Of a stretch of DNA of 34,858 nt, positions 7,495-16,894 are shown in pieces. A program made the position numbers and the translations under genes. Under the pieces are notes generated by a model. The model was not told where the DNA came from. It did not search any database and was given only the letters and a program-made list of their open reading frames with translations. The stretch is taken from NCBI GenBank assembly GCA_022823865.1, contig JAJEHF010000138.1:1-34858 (forward strand). The letters are read 5' to 3'. Source of the stretch: Bryobacterales bacterium. Lineage in GTDB: Bacteria; Acidobacteriota; Terriglobia; Bryobacterales; UBA6623. Numbering within the stretch: position 1 is the stretch's first letter; each line of letters starts with the position of its first letter.

Positions 7495-7751
7495 ATGCGC
7501 GACAAGGTGCGGATCGAGGCAGCCTACTTCGACGCTACGTCGACCGCATGCGTCATGCCGAGCTTCGCCGACGGGACCTCTTCATCGGCTTCGGCACGCT
7601 CGAGGCAAGTTGCCCTTCGGCAATCGCCACCCACCTGAAATGCGCGGGTGTGTTCCGGACTCTAGAGAGAGCCAATGCGATCATTGCCCTCCGCGGTACT
7701 CTGCGCTCCAATCGCTTCGATGCCTACCGAGAAGACTGTGCCGCAGCGTAG
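7495..7751 (+). pseudogene. Frameshifted transposase C-terminal remnant (ISKra4-like)
   Basis: The translated segments RDKVRIEAAYF, then DRMRHAELRRRDLFIGFGTLEAS, then ERANAIIALRGTLRSNRFDAY resemble in order the C-terminal end of ISKra4-type transposases, which carry RMRYAEYR, IGSG-VEA, an ANAxLxLR segment and RFD. The first segment reads in a different frame from the rest; one missing base near 7532 would join them. The reading ends at a TAG at 7749-7751. The N-terminal two-thirds and any terminal repeats are not seen, so this is a decayed insertion-sequence fragment. The family name comes from recalled motifs only. Confidence 0.6.
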
Positions 7752-7924
7752 GTTTCACAAGATAGTCATGCGCCCTTGCTATAGGCAGGTCGACGTATGG
7801 GCTGAGGTCGCTCCGGGACCCCGTTCCCAAGCGAAGCCCTTGCGTCACAGGCTTTCAGGCTCGTTCGGCACTGATTAATCGCGAGCGCGATGTGCCGTGT
7901 CCGAGTCTACTTGCTACCGCCGGT

Positions 7925-7946
7925 CGAGCGTTCTACAGAACGCTCG
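7925..7946. promoter_or_regulatory. Perfect 9-bp inverted repeat with 4-base loop
   Basis: CGAGCGTTC (7925-7933) and GAACGCTCG (7938-7946) are perfect reverse complements separated by TACA. No T-run follows on either strand, so an operator-like site or transposon-end relic is as likely as a terminator. There is no adjacent intact gene to assign it to. Confidence 0.4.
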
Positions 7947-7995
7947 GTCATTACGGCAAGGCGTAGTGCATGTGACGCGACAATACTGCGGAAGG

Positions 7996-8012
7996 AGGTG
8001 CCAGCAGCACCT
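7996..8012 (-). terminator. Hairpin after the small membrane protein gene
   Basis: A six-pair stem (7996-8001 with 8007-8012, five-base loop) lies 24 bases beyond the stop of the minus-strand gene at 8036. It lacks a clear T-run, so the call is tentative. Confidence 0.25.
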
Positions 8013-8035
8013 TGACGGCCGCTCCGGGACTTGGC

Positions 8036-8410
8036 TCAGCCGCCCGCTCGATGGCTGGTCCTGAGGAGGCCCAGCGCATAGGCCAGACCGACGACGGGAA
8101 CCACCGCGAATACCACTGCAAGTTCCCAGTCCCCCTTCACGGCCCCTGCGGCGATCCCCTGCGCAAGGGCCAGGTCGGCGATCACGTTCGCCAGCAGGAC
8201 CGCCACGATGCCAATGGTCGCGGTCCTGGCGAGACGCGGCGCGAACACCAGCAGCAGCACTCCCGCGGCTCCAAGGGGATGCAGGAACACCACCACCAGC
8301 CGTTGCCAGATGTCTCCGCCGTCCGCGAACGCGCCAGCGAGGCTCGTGAGTCCCACGAAGAGCGCGTGGACCACGCCCAAAACAAGCACCGCAATTCTGA
8401 AGACGGCCAT
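8036..8410 (-). CDS. Hypothetical four-helix membrane protein
   Basis: A 124-residue hydrophobic protein with four predicted membrane segments (about 5-25, 38-57, 64-84 and 98-117). No residues suggest catalysis or transport specificity, and the family is not recognised. The ATG at 8410 places the first helix at the N-terminus. A longer start (ATG 8452) adds 14 residues, and neither has a clear ribosome-binding site. It is divergent from the sterol reductase homologue across about 160 bases and could share its control region, but a functional link is unproven. Confidence 0.6.
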   Translation of the reverse strand: MAVFRIAVLVLGVVHALFVGLTSLAGAFADGGDIWQRLVVVFLHPLGAAGVLLLVFAPRLARTATIGIVAVLLANVIADLALAQGIAAGAVKGDWELAVVFAVVPVVGLAYALGLLRTSHRAGG

Positions 8411-8473
8411 TCCGGCATGATATGCGGGGCTCCCGAGCAACGTCAATGGCATTGGTGGGGCGGGCAGGAGGGT

Positions 8474-8502
8474 TTGACGGCTACTGGTTGCGCAGCTATG
8501 GT
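8474..8502 (+). promoter_or_regulatory. Candidate promoter of the sterol reductase homologue
   Basis: TTGACG (8474-8479) and TATGGT (8497-8502) are separated by exactly 17 bases, a good sigma-70-type arrangement. It would give an untranslated leader of roughly 60 bases before the ATG at 8572. Confidence 0.5.
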
Positions 8503-8571
8503 TTAGAAAATCCCTTGCGGCGCGCAATCCTGTCTCCGCCTACCTGAATCCATCCAGCTGCTGAAACCGCC

Positions 8572-9663
8572 ATGTCCGGCCTCACCACTTCGCAGGCAGT
8601 TGCCGCGTTCTTGACGCCGGCAGCTGTATTCGCCATTCTCCTCGCCCTCCACATCGTCCTGCCCGCCCGTCACGTCGACGGCTATACCCGCGTGACGCCT
8701 AACCGATACCGTCTCAACGGTCTCGCCGTCTGCGTCTGCGCCCTTGTCATCTGGTGGTGGGAGCTGGCCTTTGCTCCGCTCGACTGGCTGTGGCTGGCAA
8801 AGTGGCACGCTCTCGCTGGGGCAGTCGCCTTGAGCGTGGTTCTCACCGTCTGGATGGTCCGGCGCGTCCCCGCCGACGACCGCAGGCCGCTGGTCCAGTG
8901 GCTCGAAGGCCGGTCCCGCAACGTCCACTTCCGCGGCGACGTCGAGGCGAAGATGTTCATGTACATCTTCGGCGGCACCTACCTCGCGCTGAACGCCCTC
9001 TCGAGCGCCGCATACCACTATGGCCAATACGGCGAGGCGGCGAACGCCGGCCTGTTCCTGCACTCGGCGATGTGGGTGTGGTTCGTGACGGACTACTTCT
9101 GCTTCGAGCGCGTCCAGCTCTTCACCTTCGACATCATCGAGGAAGGCGTCGGCTTCAAGCTCATCGTCGGCTGCATTGCCGTGTATCCCTTGACGTATCC
9201 GGTCGCGCTGTGGGCAACGGCCGGTCTGGCCAGACCCGACATCGATCCGTTGTGGGACCAACTGTGGCTTGGAGGTTCCGCGGCGGTTTTCCTTGTCGGC
9301 TGGGTGATCACGCGCGGTGCCAACCTGCAGAAGTACATGTTCAAGCGATTCCCCGAGCGTCCGTTTCTCGGGTTCGTGAGGCCAGTCACGCTGGCGGATG
9401 GTGAGCGCAAGATCCTGTGCAGCGGGTTCTGGGGAGCCGCCCGGCATATGAACTACACAGGTGAGCTCCTCGAGGCGCTCGGCATGGCGCTGGCACTCGG
9501 ACACTTCACGAACGTGTGGGCCTGGATCTACTTCGTCTACCTGACGATCTTCTTCCTCATCCGCCAGCGCATCGATGACGGACGCTGCGCTGGCAAGTAT
9601 GGAGAGCTGTGGACGCAATACCGGAGCAAGGTTCCGTACCGCCTGGTTCCAGGAGTCTACTGA
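8572..9663 (+). CDS. ERG4/ERG24-family sterol reductase homologue
   Basis: Integral membrane protein of 363 residues related to delta14- and delta7-sterol reductases (ERG24, ERG4, DHCR7, lamin B receptor), which reduce sterol double bonds with NADPH. Family hallmarks occur in the right order: W-x(3)-D and a DII-x(3)-GFGF-like stretch at 170-197 (FTFDIIEEGVGFK), RGANLQKYMFKR (248-259), GFWGAARHMNYTGELLEALG (285-304), a DD-x(2)-C-x(2)-KYG motif (335-344) and the C-terminal VPYRLVPGVY (354-363). Family members have about ten membrane helices, and hydrophobic segments occur throughout. The length is within the bacterial range. It is followed by a DUF1295 gene on the same strand. Substrate is unknown: a sterol is likely from family knowledge, but neither squalene epoxidase nor oxidosqualene cyclase is in the window. 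Confidence 0.9.
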   Translation: MSGLTTSQAVAAFLTPAAVFAILLALHIVLPARHVDGYTRVTPNRYRLNGLAVCVCALVIWWWELAFAPLDWLWLAKWHALAGAVALSVVLTVWMVRRVPADDRRPLVQWLEGRSRNVHFRGDVEAKMFMYIFGGTYLALNALSSAAYHYGQYGEAANAGLFLHSAMWVWFVTDYFCFERVQLFTFDIIEEGVGFKLIVGCIAVYPLTYPVALWATAGLARPDIDPLWDQLWLGGSAAVFLVGWVITRGANLQKYMFKRFPERPFLGFVRPVTLADGERKILCSGFWGAARHMNYTGELLEALGMALALGHFTNVWAWIYFVYLTIFFLIRQRIDDGRCAGKYGELWTQYRSKVPYRLVPGVY

Positions 9664-9855
9664 GCGCGATTCGCCCCTGAAGCGGCGATCCGAGCCGCCC
9701 GCTGCTGGTGCGCGCGGTCAATATGCGTGCCCCCGCCAGCTTGTAATGCCGTCGAGTCCTCGACGAACTCGGGCGTTAGCCGAACAGCAAGAAGGCACCG
9801 GAGCCGATTGTTCCTGACGAGATACAAGCGCGTAGTGTAGTGTTACGAAAGCGCT

Positions 9856-10698
9856 ATGCCCGGACTCAGTCTGTTCAGCCATCCGCTCGCCGGCCAGCCG
9901 TACGGTAGCGCGCTGGAGCTCTGCATGGTCCTCGTGGCGCTGGTCTGGGTCGTGTCGCTCGCCACCGGCGACTCTTGTGTGTGGCTGGACCGCCTGTGGT
10001 CCCTTTGCCCGCCGGCGTACTGCCTGTTGGTCGCCGTCGCGGGCGGCTTTGACGTGCCGCGCGTCAACCTGATGACGGCGCTTGTGCTCCTCTGGGGCGC
10101 GAGGCTCACCTACAATTTCGCCCGCAAGGGCGGATTCCGAAGAGGCGGCGCGGACTACCGCTGGGGCGTCATGCAGAAGCGGCTCGGCCCGATGAAGTTC
10201 CGGTTGCTGAACCTCGCATTCTTCGTGCCAAGCCAGATGCTACTCATGTGGCTGTTCACCTCGCCCGTGCATCAGGCGTGGGTCTTCCGGGACCAGCCTC
10301 TCGGCTGGCTCGATGGTTTTTCTGCCGTGCTCTTCCTAGCGTGTTTCGGCGGTGAGTTCATCGGCGACGAACAGATGTGGAAGTTCCAGCAGGACAAGAA
10401 ACGCAGGATCGCAGCCGACGAGGAAGTCGTGCAGCCCTTCATCGTCACGGGCCTGTATCGATACAGCCGCCATCCGTCGTATCTGTGCGAAATCGGGATG
10501 TGGATCGCGTTCTGTCTCTTTGCTGTGTCGGCATCGGGCGAGTGGTTCCACTGGACCGCGCTCGGCGTGGTGCTGCTTGCGGCGCAGTTCATCGGCGTGA
10601 TCCGGATGACAGAAGAGATATCCGCGGGGAAGTACCCGACCTACGCCGAGTATCGGGCGCGGACGCCGATAGTCCCCCTGCCGGGGCTCCGGAGGTAG
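9856..10698 (+). CDS. DUF1295 / steroid 5-alpha-reductase-like membrane protein
   Basis: A 280-residue integral membrane protein of the DUF1295 family (PF06966), a branch of the steroid 5-alpha-reductase and isoprenylcysteine methyltransferase superfamily. The cofactor-binding hallmark TGLYRYSRHPSYLCEIGMW is at 198-216, with EY-x(2)-RTP near the C-terminus (265-271). About six to seven hydrophobic helices are visible. It lies 192 bases after the ERG24-like gene on the same strand and meets nuoN tail to tail across 27 bases. Reductase activity is expected from the superfamily, but members of this family are mostly uncharacterised. Confidence 0.88.
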   Translation: MPGLSLFSHPLAGQPYGSALELCMVLVALVWVVSLATGDSCVWLDRLWSLCPPAYCLLVAVAGGFDVPRVNLMTALVLLWGARLTYNFARKGGFRRGGADYRWGVMQKRLGPMKFRLLNLAFFVPSQMLLMWLFTSPVHQAWVFRDQPLGWLDGFSAVLFLACFGGEFIGDEQMWKFQQDKKRRIAADEEVVQPFIVTGLYRYSRHPSYLCEIGMWIAFCLFAVSASGEWFHWTALGVVLLAAQFIGVIRMTEEISAGKYPTYAEYRARTPIVPLPGLRR

Positions 10699-10725
10699 GG
10701 CCCGCCGTCGCCGGACCCACCGAGG

Positions 10726-12207
10726 CTAGCGCAGCGCCGCCAAGACGGACTCGCCGGCCAGGTCGATGAACCTCTGGGGCAAGACGCCGATCAGCACGGT
10801 CAGCACGCCGCTGGCCACCAGCGCCGTCCGCGTGCCCAAGTTCATGTCCAGCGACGCCGGGCGCTCGGCGGCCTCGCCGAGCCAGCAGGCGCGAATCACG
10901 CGGAAGTAGTAATAGGCGGAGACCGCCACGTAGAGTGCGGCGAACACCGCGAGGATGTAGTAGCCCTCGCCCAGCAGCGCCAAGAAGATGTAGTACTTGC
11001 CGTAGAAGCCCGCTAGCGGCGGGATGCCCGTCAGCGAGAGCATGAAGATCGCCATCAATATCGTGTACCCGGGCGCGCGCCCGAACAGTCCGTTGAGGTC
11101 GTCCAGCTCTTCGGCTGCCTCGCCGTCGCGGCGCAAGGCGGCGATGAGGGCGAACGCGCCGAAGTTCATGAACACGTAGGCCAGCAAGTAGATCGCGATG
11201 CCGCGCAGGCCGGTCGCGCTGAACGCGACCAGGCCCAGCAAGATGTAGCCGCCGTGCGCCACCGAACTGTAGGCCAGCAAGCGCTTGAGGTTCGACTGCG
11301 TCACCGCGGCCAGGTTGCCGATGGTCATCGTGGCGATCGCGATGATCGCGAGCAGCGGGACCCAGGCCTCCGCCACGCTGCCGTAGGCCGTGACGAAGAG
11401 ACGGATCATCAGGGCGAACGAGGCCGCCTTCGAGGCTACCGACACGTAGGCCGTGGTCGGTGTCGGCGCGCCTTCGTAGACATCCGGCGCCCACATGTGG
11501 AAGGGAGCGGCGGCGATCTTGAAGAACAGGCCGACCGAGGTGGTGATCAGCGCCAAGATCATGATCCAGTCCAGCGCCGGCCTAGCGGCGATGGCCTCGC
11601 CGATCGCCGCCAAGCTGGTGGAGCCGGAAATGCCGTACAGCACCGAGAAACCGTACGCGAGCAGGCCGCTCGAGAACGCGCCCAGAATGAGGTACTTCAT
11701 CGCGGCTTCGTTGGAGCGCTTGGAGTCCCGCAGGAAGCCGACCATCACGTAGAAGCTCAGCGCCATGGTCTCCAAGGCGACGAACAGCACCACCAAGTCG
11801 TGGCCGGTGGCCATGATCGACATGCCGGCCTGGGCGAACAGGATCAGCGCGTAGTATTCGCCGCGCTGCTCGCCCTCGGACTCCATGTAACGCGCCGAGA
11901 GGATGACCGCCAGCGCGGCCGCCAGCATGAAGACGACGTTGAAGAAGACCCCGAACCCGTCCACGACGACCGACCCGGCCAAGCCGGTCAGCGCCCCGCC
12001 CGAGCGGACATCGGGAAGGTATTGCAGCAGGATCGCGGCAACGACGGCTTCGCCGACCAAGGCCGTCACCGCGTTAAGCCAGCGCTGCCCGATGCGCCTC
12101 ACCAAGAAGGCATCCGTGAGCAGGATCCCGCAGCCGAACAGGCAGAGGACGATCGCCGGCTTCAGGACATGGAAGTCGTCGAGGGTGAAGCTGATCGCAT
12201 CCATCAT
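10726..12207 (-). CDS. nuoN: NADH-quinone oxidoreductase subunit N
   Basis: Antiporter-like membrane subunit of respiratory complex I, 493 residues with about 14 helices. Key proton-path residues can be placed: Glu146 in ALETMALSFY and Lys230 in FFKIAAAPFHMWAPDVYEG. The ATG at 12207 overlaps the nuoM stop by four bases (ATGA); a second ATG at 12204 is equally possible. It is the last gene of the nuo operon. Confidence 0.97.
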   Translation of the reverse strand: MMDAISFTLDDFHVLKPAIVLCLFGCGILLTDAFLVRRIGQRWLNAVTALVGEAVVAAILLQYLPDVRSGGALTGLAGSVVVDGFGVFFNVVFMLAAALAVILSARYMESEGEQRGEYYALILFAQAGMSIMATGHDLVVLFVALETMALSFYVMVGFLRDSKRSNEAAMKYLILGAFSSGLLAYGFSVLYGISGSTSLAAIGEAIAARPALDWIMILALITTSVGLFFKIAAAPFHMWAPDVYEGAPTPTTAYVSVASKAASFALMIRLFVTAYGSVAEAWVPLLAIIAIATMTIGNLAAVTQSNLKRLLAYSSVAHGGYILLGLVAFSATGLRGIAIYLLAYVFMNFGAFALIAALRRDGEAAEELDDLNGLFGRAPGYTILMAIFMLSLTGIPPLAGFYGKYYIFLALLGEGYYILAVFAALYVAVSAYYYFRVIRACWLGEAAERPASLDMNLGTRTALVASGVLTVLIGVLPQRFIDLAGESVLAALR

Positions 12208-13784
12208 TCGCTCGCTGGAGTCTCGGCGGGCAGCAGCCGCGAGAGCTGGACCGCCTCATCCGCCGGCTCCGCCGCGTTGCGGCTGAAGTAGCCGGGGTCG
12301 AGCCGTTCGACCAGCTTGGTGGTGGGCGCCTCGAGAATCTCGAAGAACGGCTTGGGGTAGAGGCCGATCCAGAAGCACCCGGCCACGAGCGGCGCCATGA
12401 CGATGATCTCGCGCAGGTTCATGTCCTTGACGCCCTCGTTCTTGGGATTGGTGATCGGTCCCAGCATCACGCGCTGGAAGAGCCACAGCAGGTAGGCCGC
12501 TCCCAGAACGATCCCCAGCACGGCGAATCCGGCCCACCAGATGCTGACCTCGAACGCGCCGCGCAAGATGGTGAACTCGCCGATGAAGCCATTCAGGCCC
12601 GGCATGCCCATCGACGCGAACAGCGAGATCGCGAACAGCACCGTGTACACCGGCATGCGGTTGGCCAATCCGCCGTAATCGGCGATCTCGCGGGTATGGC
12701 GCTGGTCGTAGACGATCCCCACCGCGAGGAAGAGCAGGGGCGTGGACAGTCCGTGGTTGACTCCTTGCAGCATGCCGCCGGAGATGCCGTTCGGATTGAG
12801 CGCGATCAGCCCCAGCGTGCAGAACCCGAGGTGGCTCACGGACGAATAGGCCACCAGCCGCTTCCAGTCGGACTGCATCAGCGAGACCAAGGCCCCGTAG
12901 ATGATGCCGACGATCGAGAGCAGCGCGACCAGCTGCACCGTCAGCTCGTCCGTGGCACCCTTCGGGAACAACGGCATGGCAAACCGCACGAGGCCGTACA
13001 GGCCCATCTTCAGCAGGATGCCGGCCAGGATCACCGAGCCCGCCGTGGGCGCCTCGGTGTGGGCGTCGGGCAGCCATGTGTGGAACGGGAACATCGGCAC
13101 CTTGACTGCGAAGGCGACAAAGAAGGCCCAGAACAGCCAGAACTGCATGTCCGGGCCGGTGTAGGCCGCCACGCGCAGCAGGTCCTCGAGTGCGAAGCTG
13201 TAGTGGCCGAACTGCTCGTAGTGCTTGAAGTAGACGGTCAGCATCCCCAGCAGCATCAGCACCGAGCCGGCCAGGGTGTAGAGGAAGAACTTGATCGCCG
13301 CGTAGAGGCGCCGCCCGCCGCCCCAGATGCCGATGATGAAGTACATCGGCACCAGCATGATCTCCCAGAAGACATAGAACAGAAAGACGTCCAGCACCAT
13401 GAAGACGCCGAGCATGCCCGCCTGCAGGAACAGGAAGAAGGCGTAGTATTCCTTGACCCGCTCCTGGATCGAGGACCACGAGCAAAGGATCGACAGCCAG
13501 CCGACTACCACCGTCAGCAGGATCATCAGGTAGCCGAACCCGTCGACGCCCAGGTAGTACTGGGCGCCCAGCGCGGGGATCCAGTCGTGCCGCTCGACCA
13601 TCTGGAAGTCCCCGTTGGAGCTGTCGAAGGCGCGGATCATGGGGATCGTGACCAGCAGCCCCAGCACGGCGAAGCCGTTGGCCACGTAGCGGATCAGGTC
13701 CTTGCTCTCCTTCGGCAGGCACATGACCGCGATCATGCCGACGAGCGGCGTCAGCCAGATGATGCTCAGAATGTGTTCGCTCAT
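12204..13784 (-). CDS. nuoM: NADH-quinone oxidoreductase subunit M
   Basis: Antiporter-like proton-pumping subunit of complex I, 526 residues. The conserved glutamate is Glu141 in FWEIMLVPMYFIIG and the broken-helix lysine is Lys228 in KVPMFPFHTWLPDAHTEAP, matching Glu144 and Lys234 of the E. coli subunit. The ATG at 13784 follows nuoL by 37 bases, and the end overlaps nuoN. Confidence 0.97.
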   Translation of the reverse strand: MSEHILSIIWLTPLVGMIAVMCLPKESKDLIRYVANGFAVLGLLVTIPMIRAFDSSNGDFQMVERHDWIPALGAQYYLGVDGFGYLMILLTVVVGWLSILCSWSSIQERVKEYYAFFLFLQAGMLGVFMVLDVFLFYVFWEIMLVPMYFIIGIWGGGRRLYAAIKFFLYTLAGSVLMLLGMLTVYFKHYEQFGHYSFALEDLLRVAAYTGPDMQFWLFWAFFVAFAVKVPMFPFHTWLPDAHTEAPTAGSVILAGILLKMGLYGLVRFAMPLFPKGATDELTVQLVALLSIVGIIYGALVSLMQSDWKRLVAYSSVSHLGFCTLGLIALNPNGISGGMLQGVNHGLSTPLLFLAVGIVYDQRHTREIADYGGLANRMPVYTVLFAISLFASMGMPGLNGFIGEFTILRGAFEVSIWWAGFAVLGIVLGAAYLLWLFQRVMLGPITNPKNEGVKDMNLREIIVMAPLVAGCFWIGLYPKPFFEILEAPTTKLVERLDPGYFSRNAAEPADEAVQLSRLLPAETPASE

Positions 13785-13821
13785 TGTGTCCCGCGACCGG
13801 TCAGGTCCAAGCCGCTCTCCC

Positions 13822-15921
13822 TCAAGTTATGGTGAAAAAGAAGTACGCCGCGACCATCCCCAGGCCGATCAGCAGCCACAGCGCGTAGTTCTGGACCAAG
13901 CCGGTCTGGAACATGCGCACCGGGTACGAGGCGAACTTGACGCCGTACCCCACGAAGTTGACGATGCCGTCCACGACCCACTTGTCGAGGAACTTGGTCA
14001 CGTTCGACATCATGCGGGTCAGCCAGCCCGCCCCGTTCACCGCCGCGTCGATCACGCGCACGTCGAAGCTGACGAGGCGGCGCCCGCCGCCCTTTGCGGC
14101 GAAGTTAACGAAGGCGGCGCCGTAGATCTCGTCCACCAGGTACTTGCGCAAGAACAGCCGGTGCAGGGCGGCTCCGAGCAGCCCCGACATCGGCTCGCCC
14201 TCGTAGCGCGCGGTGCGGAACATGCGGGTGGCCAGGAGGATGGCCCCCAGCGCGAGGGCCACCGACAGTGCCATCAGGCCCCATTCCAGCAGCGCGCTGT
14301 GATGTGCCGCTTCCTCGACCACCACGGACTCCGCCAGCCAGTGCTCCAGGCTCGGCAAGGCATCGTGCACCGGCCCGAACACCGGCGGAGTGCCGATCCA
14401 GCCGGCCAGGATGCTGCCCGCCGCCAGCACGACCAACGGCGCGGTCATCGAGCGCGGCGACTCGTGCACGTGCGTGGCCGGATCGACCCGGTTGTCGCCG
14501 TAGAAGGTCATGTAGATCAGGCGGAACATGTAGAAGGCGGTGAGCATCGCCGTGACCAGCCCGAGCCCGTACAGCAGGGTGTGGTGCGAGGAGAAGGTCT
14601 TCCACAGGATCTCGTCCTTGGAGAAGAAGCCGGCCAGCCCAGGAATGCCGGCGATGGCCAAGGCTCCCACCAGCATGGTCTTGTACGTGACCGGGATCTT
14701 GTCCTTCAGGGCGCCCATCTTGCGCATGTCCTGCTCTCCGCCGACCGCGTGGATCACCGAGCCGGAGCCGAGGAAGAGCAGCGCCTTGAAGAACGCGTGG
14801 GTGTAAAGGTGGAATATGCCGACCCAGTACGCGCCCACGCCGCAGGCCAGGAACATGTAGCCCAGCTGCGAGACGGTCGAGTAGGCCAGCACCTTCTTGA
14901 TGTCGTACTGGACCAAGCCGATCGTCGCGGCGAAGATGGCCGTGACGCCGCCCACCACGGCCACCAGCAGCATCGCGCTCGGCGCCAGGGCGTAGATCTG
15001 GCTGGAGCGCGCCACGAGGTAGACGCCCGCGGTGACCATGGTCGCCGCGTGGATCAGGGCCGAGACGGGAGTCGGGCCCTCCATCGCGTCCGGCAGCCAG
15101 ACGTGCAGCGGGAGCTGGGCCGACTTGCCCATGGCGCCGATAAAGAACAGCACGCCGATCAGAGTCAGCGGCCCGGCGGCCTCCTCGAGCTGGAATCCGC
15201 CCGCCGCCAGCGCCGCGCCGACCTCGCTGAACTTGAGCGTGCCCAGGATCGAAAAGGTGGCCAGCATGCCCAGCACGAAGCCGGCGTCGCCGATCCGATT
15301 GACGATGAACGCCTTGTTGGCGGCGTTGGAGGCGGACTGCTTGCGGAAGTAGAAGCCGATCAGGCCGAAGCTGCAGAAGCCGACGCCCTCCCAGCCGACG
15401 AACAGCAGCGCGTAGTTGTTCGCCAGCACCAGCACCAGCATGAAGAACAGGAACAGGTTCATGAACCCGAAGAAGCGGTAGTAGCCGCCGTCGTGGGCCA
15501 TGTAGCCGGTCGAGTAGACGTGGATCAGGAAGCCGATGCCCGAGACCACCAGCACCATCACGGAACTGAGCGAATCGAGCAAGAAGCCCCAGTCGGCGGT
15601 GAAGGCGCGCAGCCCGGCGTCGGTGCCCGAGTCGAGGCCCGCCAGCCAGGTCCACTTGACGACTTCGTAGCTGTGGCCCGGCACGCCCTGGAGCTGCCAG
15701 ATCGCGCCGACCGAGAACAGGAAGGACAGCAGCACCATGCCCGGGCAGACGATGTCGATCAGCTTGCGCCCGGGCGAGGGCTCGTGGTGGGCGGCGTGAG
15801 AGTCGTCCTCCGGCGGCCCCAGCGGGTGCTGCCGGTCCAGCCGGCGCCCGAAGAGCAGCATCAGGGCCGCTCCGAAGAGCGGGAACATCGGGATCAGCCA
15901 GATACTGTCTAGGAAGAACAC
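13822..15921 (-). CDS. nuoL: NADH-quinone oxidoreductase subunit L
   Basis: Largest antiporter-like subunit of complex I, with the C-terminal lateral helix, 699 residues. Glu178 in LFVGWEGVGFCSF and Lys266 in GKSAQLPLHVWLPDAMEGPTP mark the proton path. Between helix 1 and helix 2 there is a charged, His/Pro-rich loop (about 28-52) that is longer than usual. The start is GTG at 15921, supported by a GGGGAGAG ribosome-binding site just upstream that overlaps the end of nuoK. The next in-frame ATG is 11 codons later. Confidence 0.97.
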   Translation of the reverse strand: MFFLDSIWLIPMFPLFGAALMLLFGRRLDRQHPLGPPEDDSHAAHHEPSPGRKLIDIVCPGMVLLSFLFSVGAIWQLQGVPGHSYEVVKWTWLAGLDSGTDAGLRAFTADWGFLLDSLSSVMVLVVSGIGFLIHVYSTGYMAHDGGYYRFFGFMNLFLFFMLVLVLANNYALLFVGWEGVGFCSFGLIGFYFRKQSASNAANKAFIVNRIGDAGFVLGMLATFSILGTLKFSEVGAALAAGGFQLEEAAGPLTLIGVLFFIGAMGKSAQLPLHVWLPDAMEGPTPVSALIHAATMVTAGVYLVARSSQIYALAPSAMLLVAVVGGVTAIFAATIGLVQYDIKKVLAYSTVSQLGYMFLACGVGAYWVGIFHLYTHAFFKALLFLGSGSVIHAVGGEQDMRKMGALKDKIPVTYKTMLVGALAIAGIPGLAGFFSKDEILWKTFSSHHTLLYGLGLVTAMLTAFYMFRLIYMTFYGDNRVDPATHVHESPRSMTAPLVVLAAGSILAGWIGTPPVFGPVHDALPSLEHWLAESVVVEEAAHHSALLEWGLMALSVALALGAILLATRMFRTARYEGEPMSGLLGAALHRLFLRKYLVDEIYGAAFVNFAAKGGGRRLVSFDVRVIDAAVNGAGWLTRMMSNVTKFLDKWVVDGIVNFVGYGVKFASYPVRMFQTGLVQNYALWLLIGLGMVAAYFFFTIT

Positions 15922-15934
15922 CTGCCCCTCTCCC

Positions 15935-16243
15935 CTACCAGCGCAACAGGTCGATCTCGTCGGCGTGGACGGTTTGCTTGTTGCGGAACAGGGCGATCAA
16001 TATGCCCAGCCCGACCGCTGCCTCGGCGGCAGCGACGGTGATGACGAAGATCGAGAATACCTGGCCGTGCACCTGCTGCAGCGCGGCCGAGAAAGCCACG
16101 AGGTTGATGTTGACGGCATTGAGGATCAGCTCGACCGACATCAGCAGCACTAGGATGTTGCGCCGGATCAGGATGCCGATCACGCCGATCAGCATCAGCA
16201 GGGTGCTCAGCACGACATAGTGCGAAGTGGTGACTTCCAGCAT
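15935..16243 (-). CDS. nuoK: NADH-quinone oxidoreductase subunit K
   Basis: Small three-helix subunit of complex I (102 residues). The two conserved membrane glutamates are in MSVELILNAVNINLVAF and in TVAAAEAAVGLGI. Spacing is 18 bases after nuoJ and 13 bases before nuoL. Confidence 0.97.
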   Translation of the reverse strand: MLEVTTSHYVVLSTLLMLIGVIGILIRRNILVLLMSVELILNAVNINLVAFSAALQQVHGQVFSIFVITVAAAEAAVGLGILIALFRNKQTVHADEIDLLRW

Positions 16244-16261
16244 GGTGTGTGGACCGCCCGG

Positions 16262-16795
<534 letters not shown>

Positions 16796-16894
16796 GAGTG
16801 GTCAGCGCAAGCTTGGCGGGAATATGAACCCTACAGCATATCACCTGCCCGAACCGCTCCCCGAAGCTACGGAGAGGCCGCCGGGCGGCGCGCG

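Larger units (their letters stand above)
7182..8035. other. Gene-poor accessory stretch with relics
   Basis: About 850 bases without an intact gene. It holds, in order, the second copy of the atpZ leader (7304-7457), a frameshifted transposase remnant (7495-7751), an inverted repeat (7925-7946) and a hairpin near the end of the next gene (7996-8012). The remainder shows no recognisable coding or RNA feature. Confidence 0.7.

Noticed and set aside
12256..13722. A 488-codon open frame overlapping nuoM on the same strand
   Set aside because: Same-strand out-of-frame shadow of nuoM, with Arg- and Gly-rich composition and no membrane helices.
13702..15912. A 736-codon open frame on the plus strand
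   Set aside because: It is antisense to nuoL and the start of nuoM, and its product is rich in His, Gln, Arg and Asp with no domain. It is a high-GC shadow frame.
16800..16890. Terminator or attenuator between nuoJ and nuoI
   Set aside because: A GC-rich inverted repeat near 16880 has a very short stem and no T-run, and the genes on both sides clearly belong to one operon.
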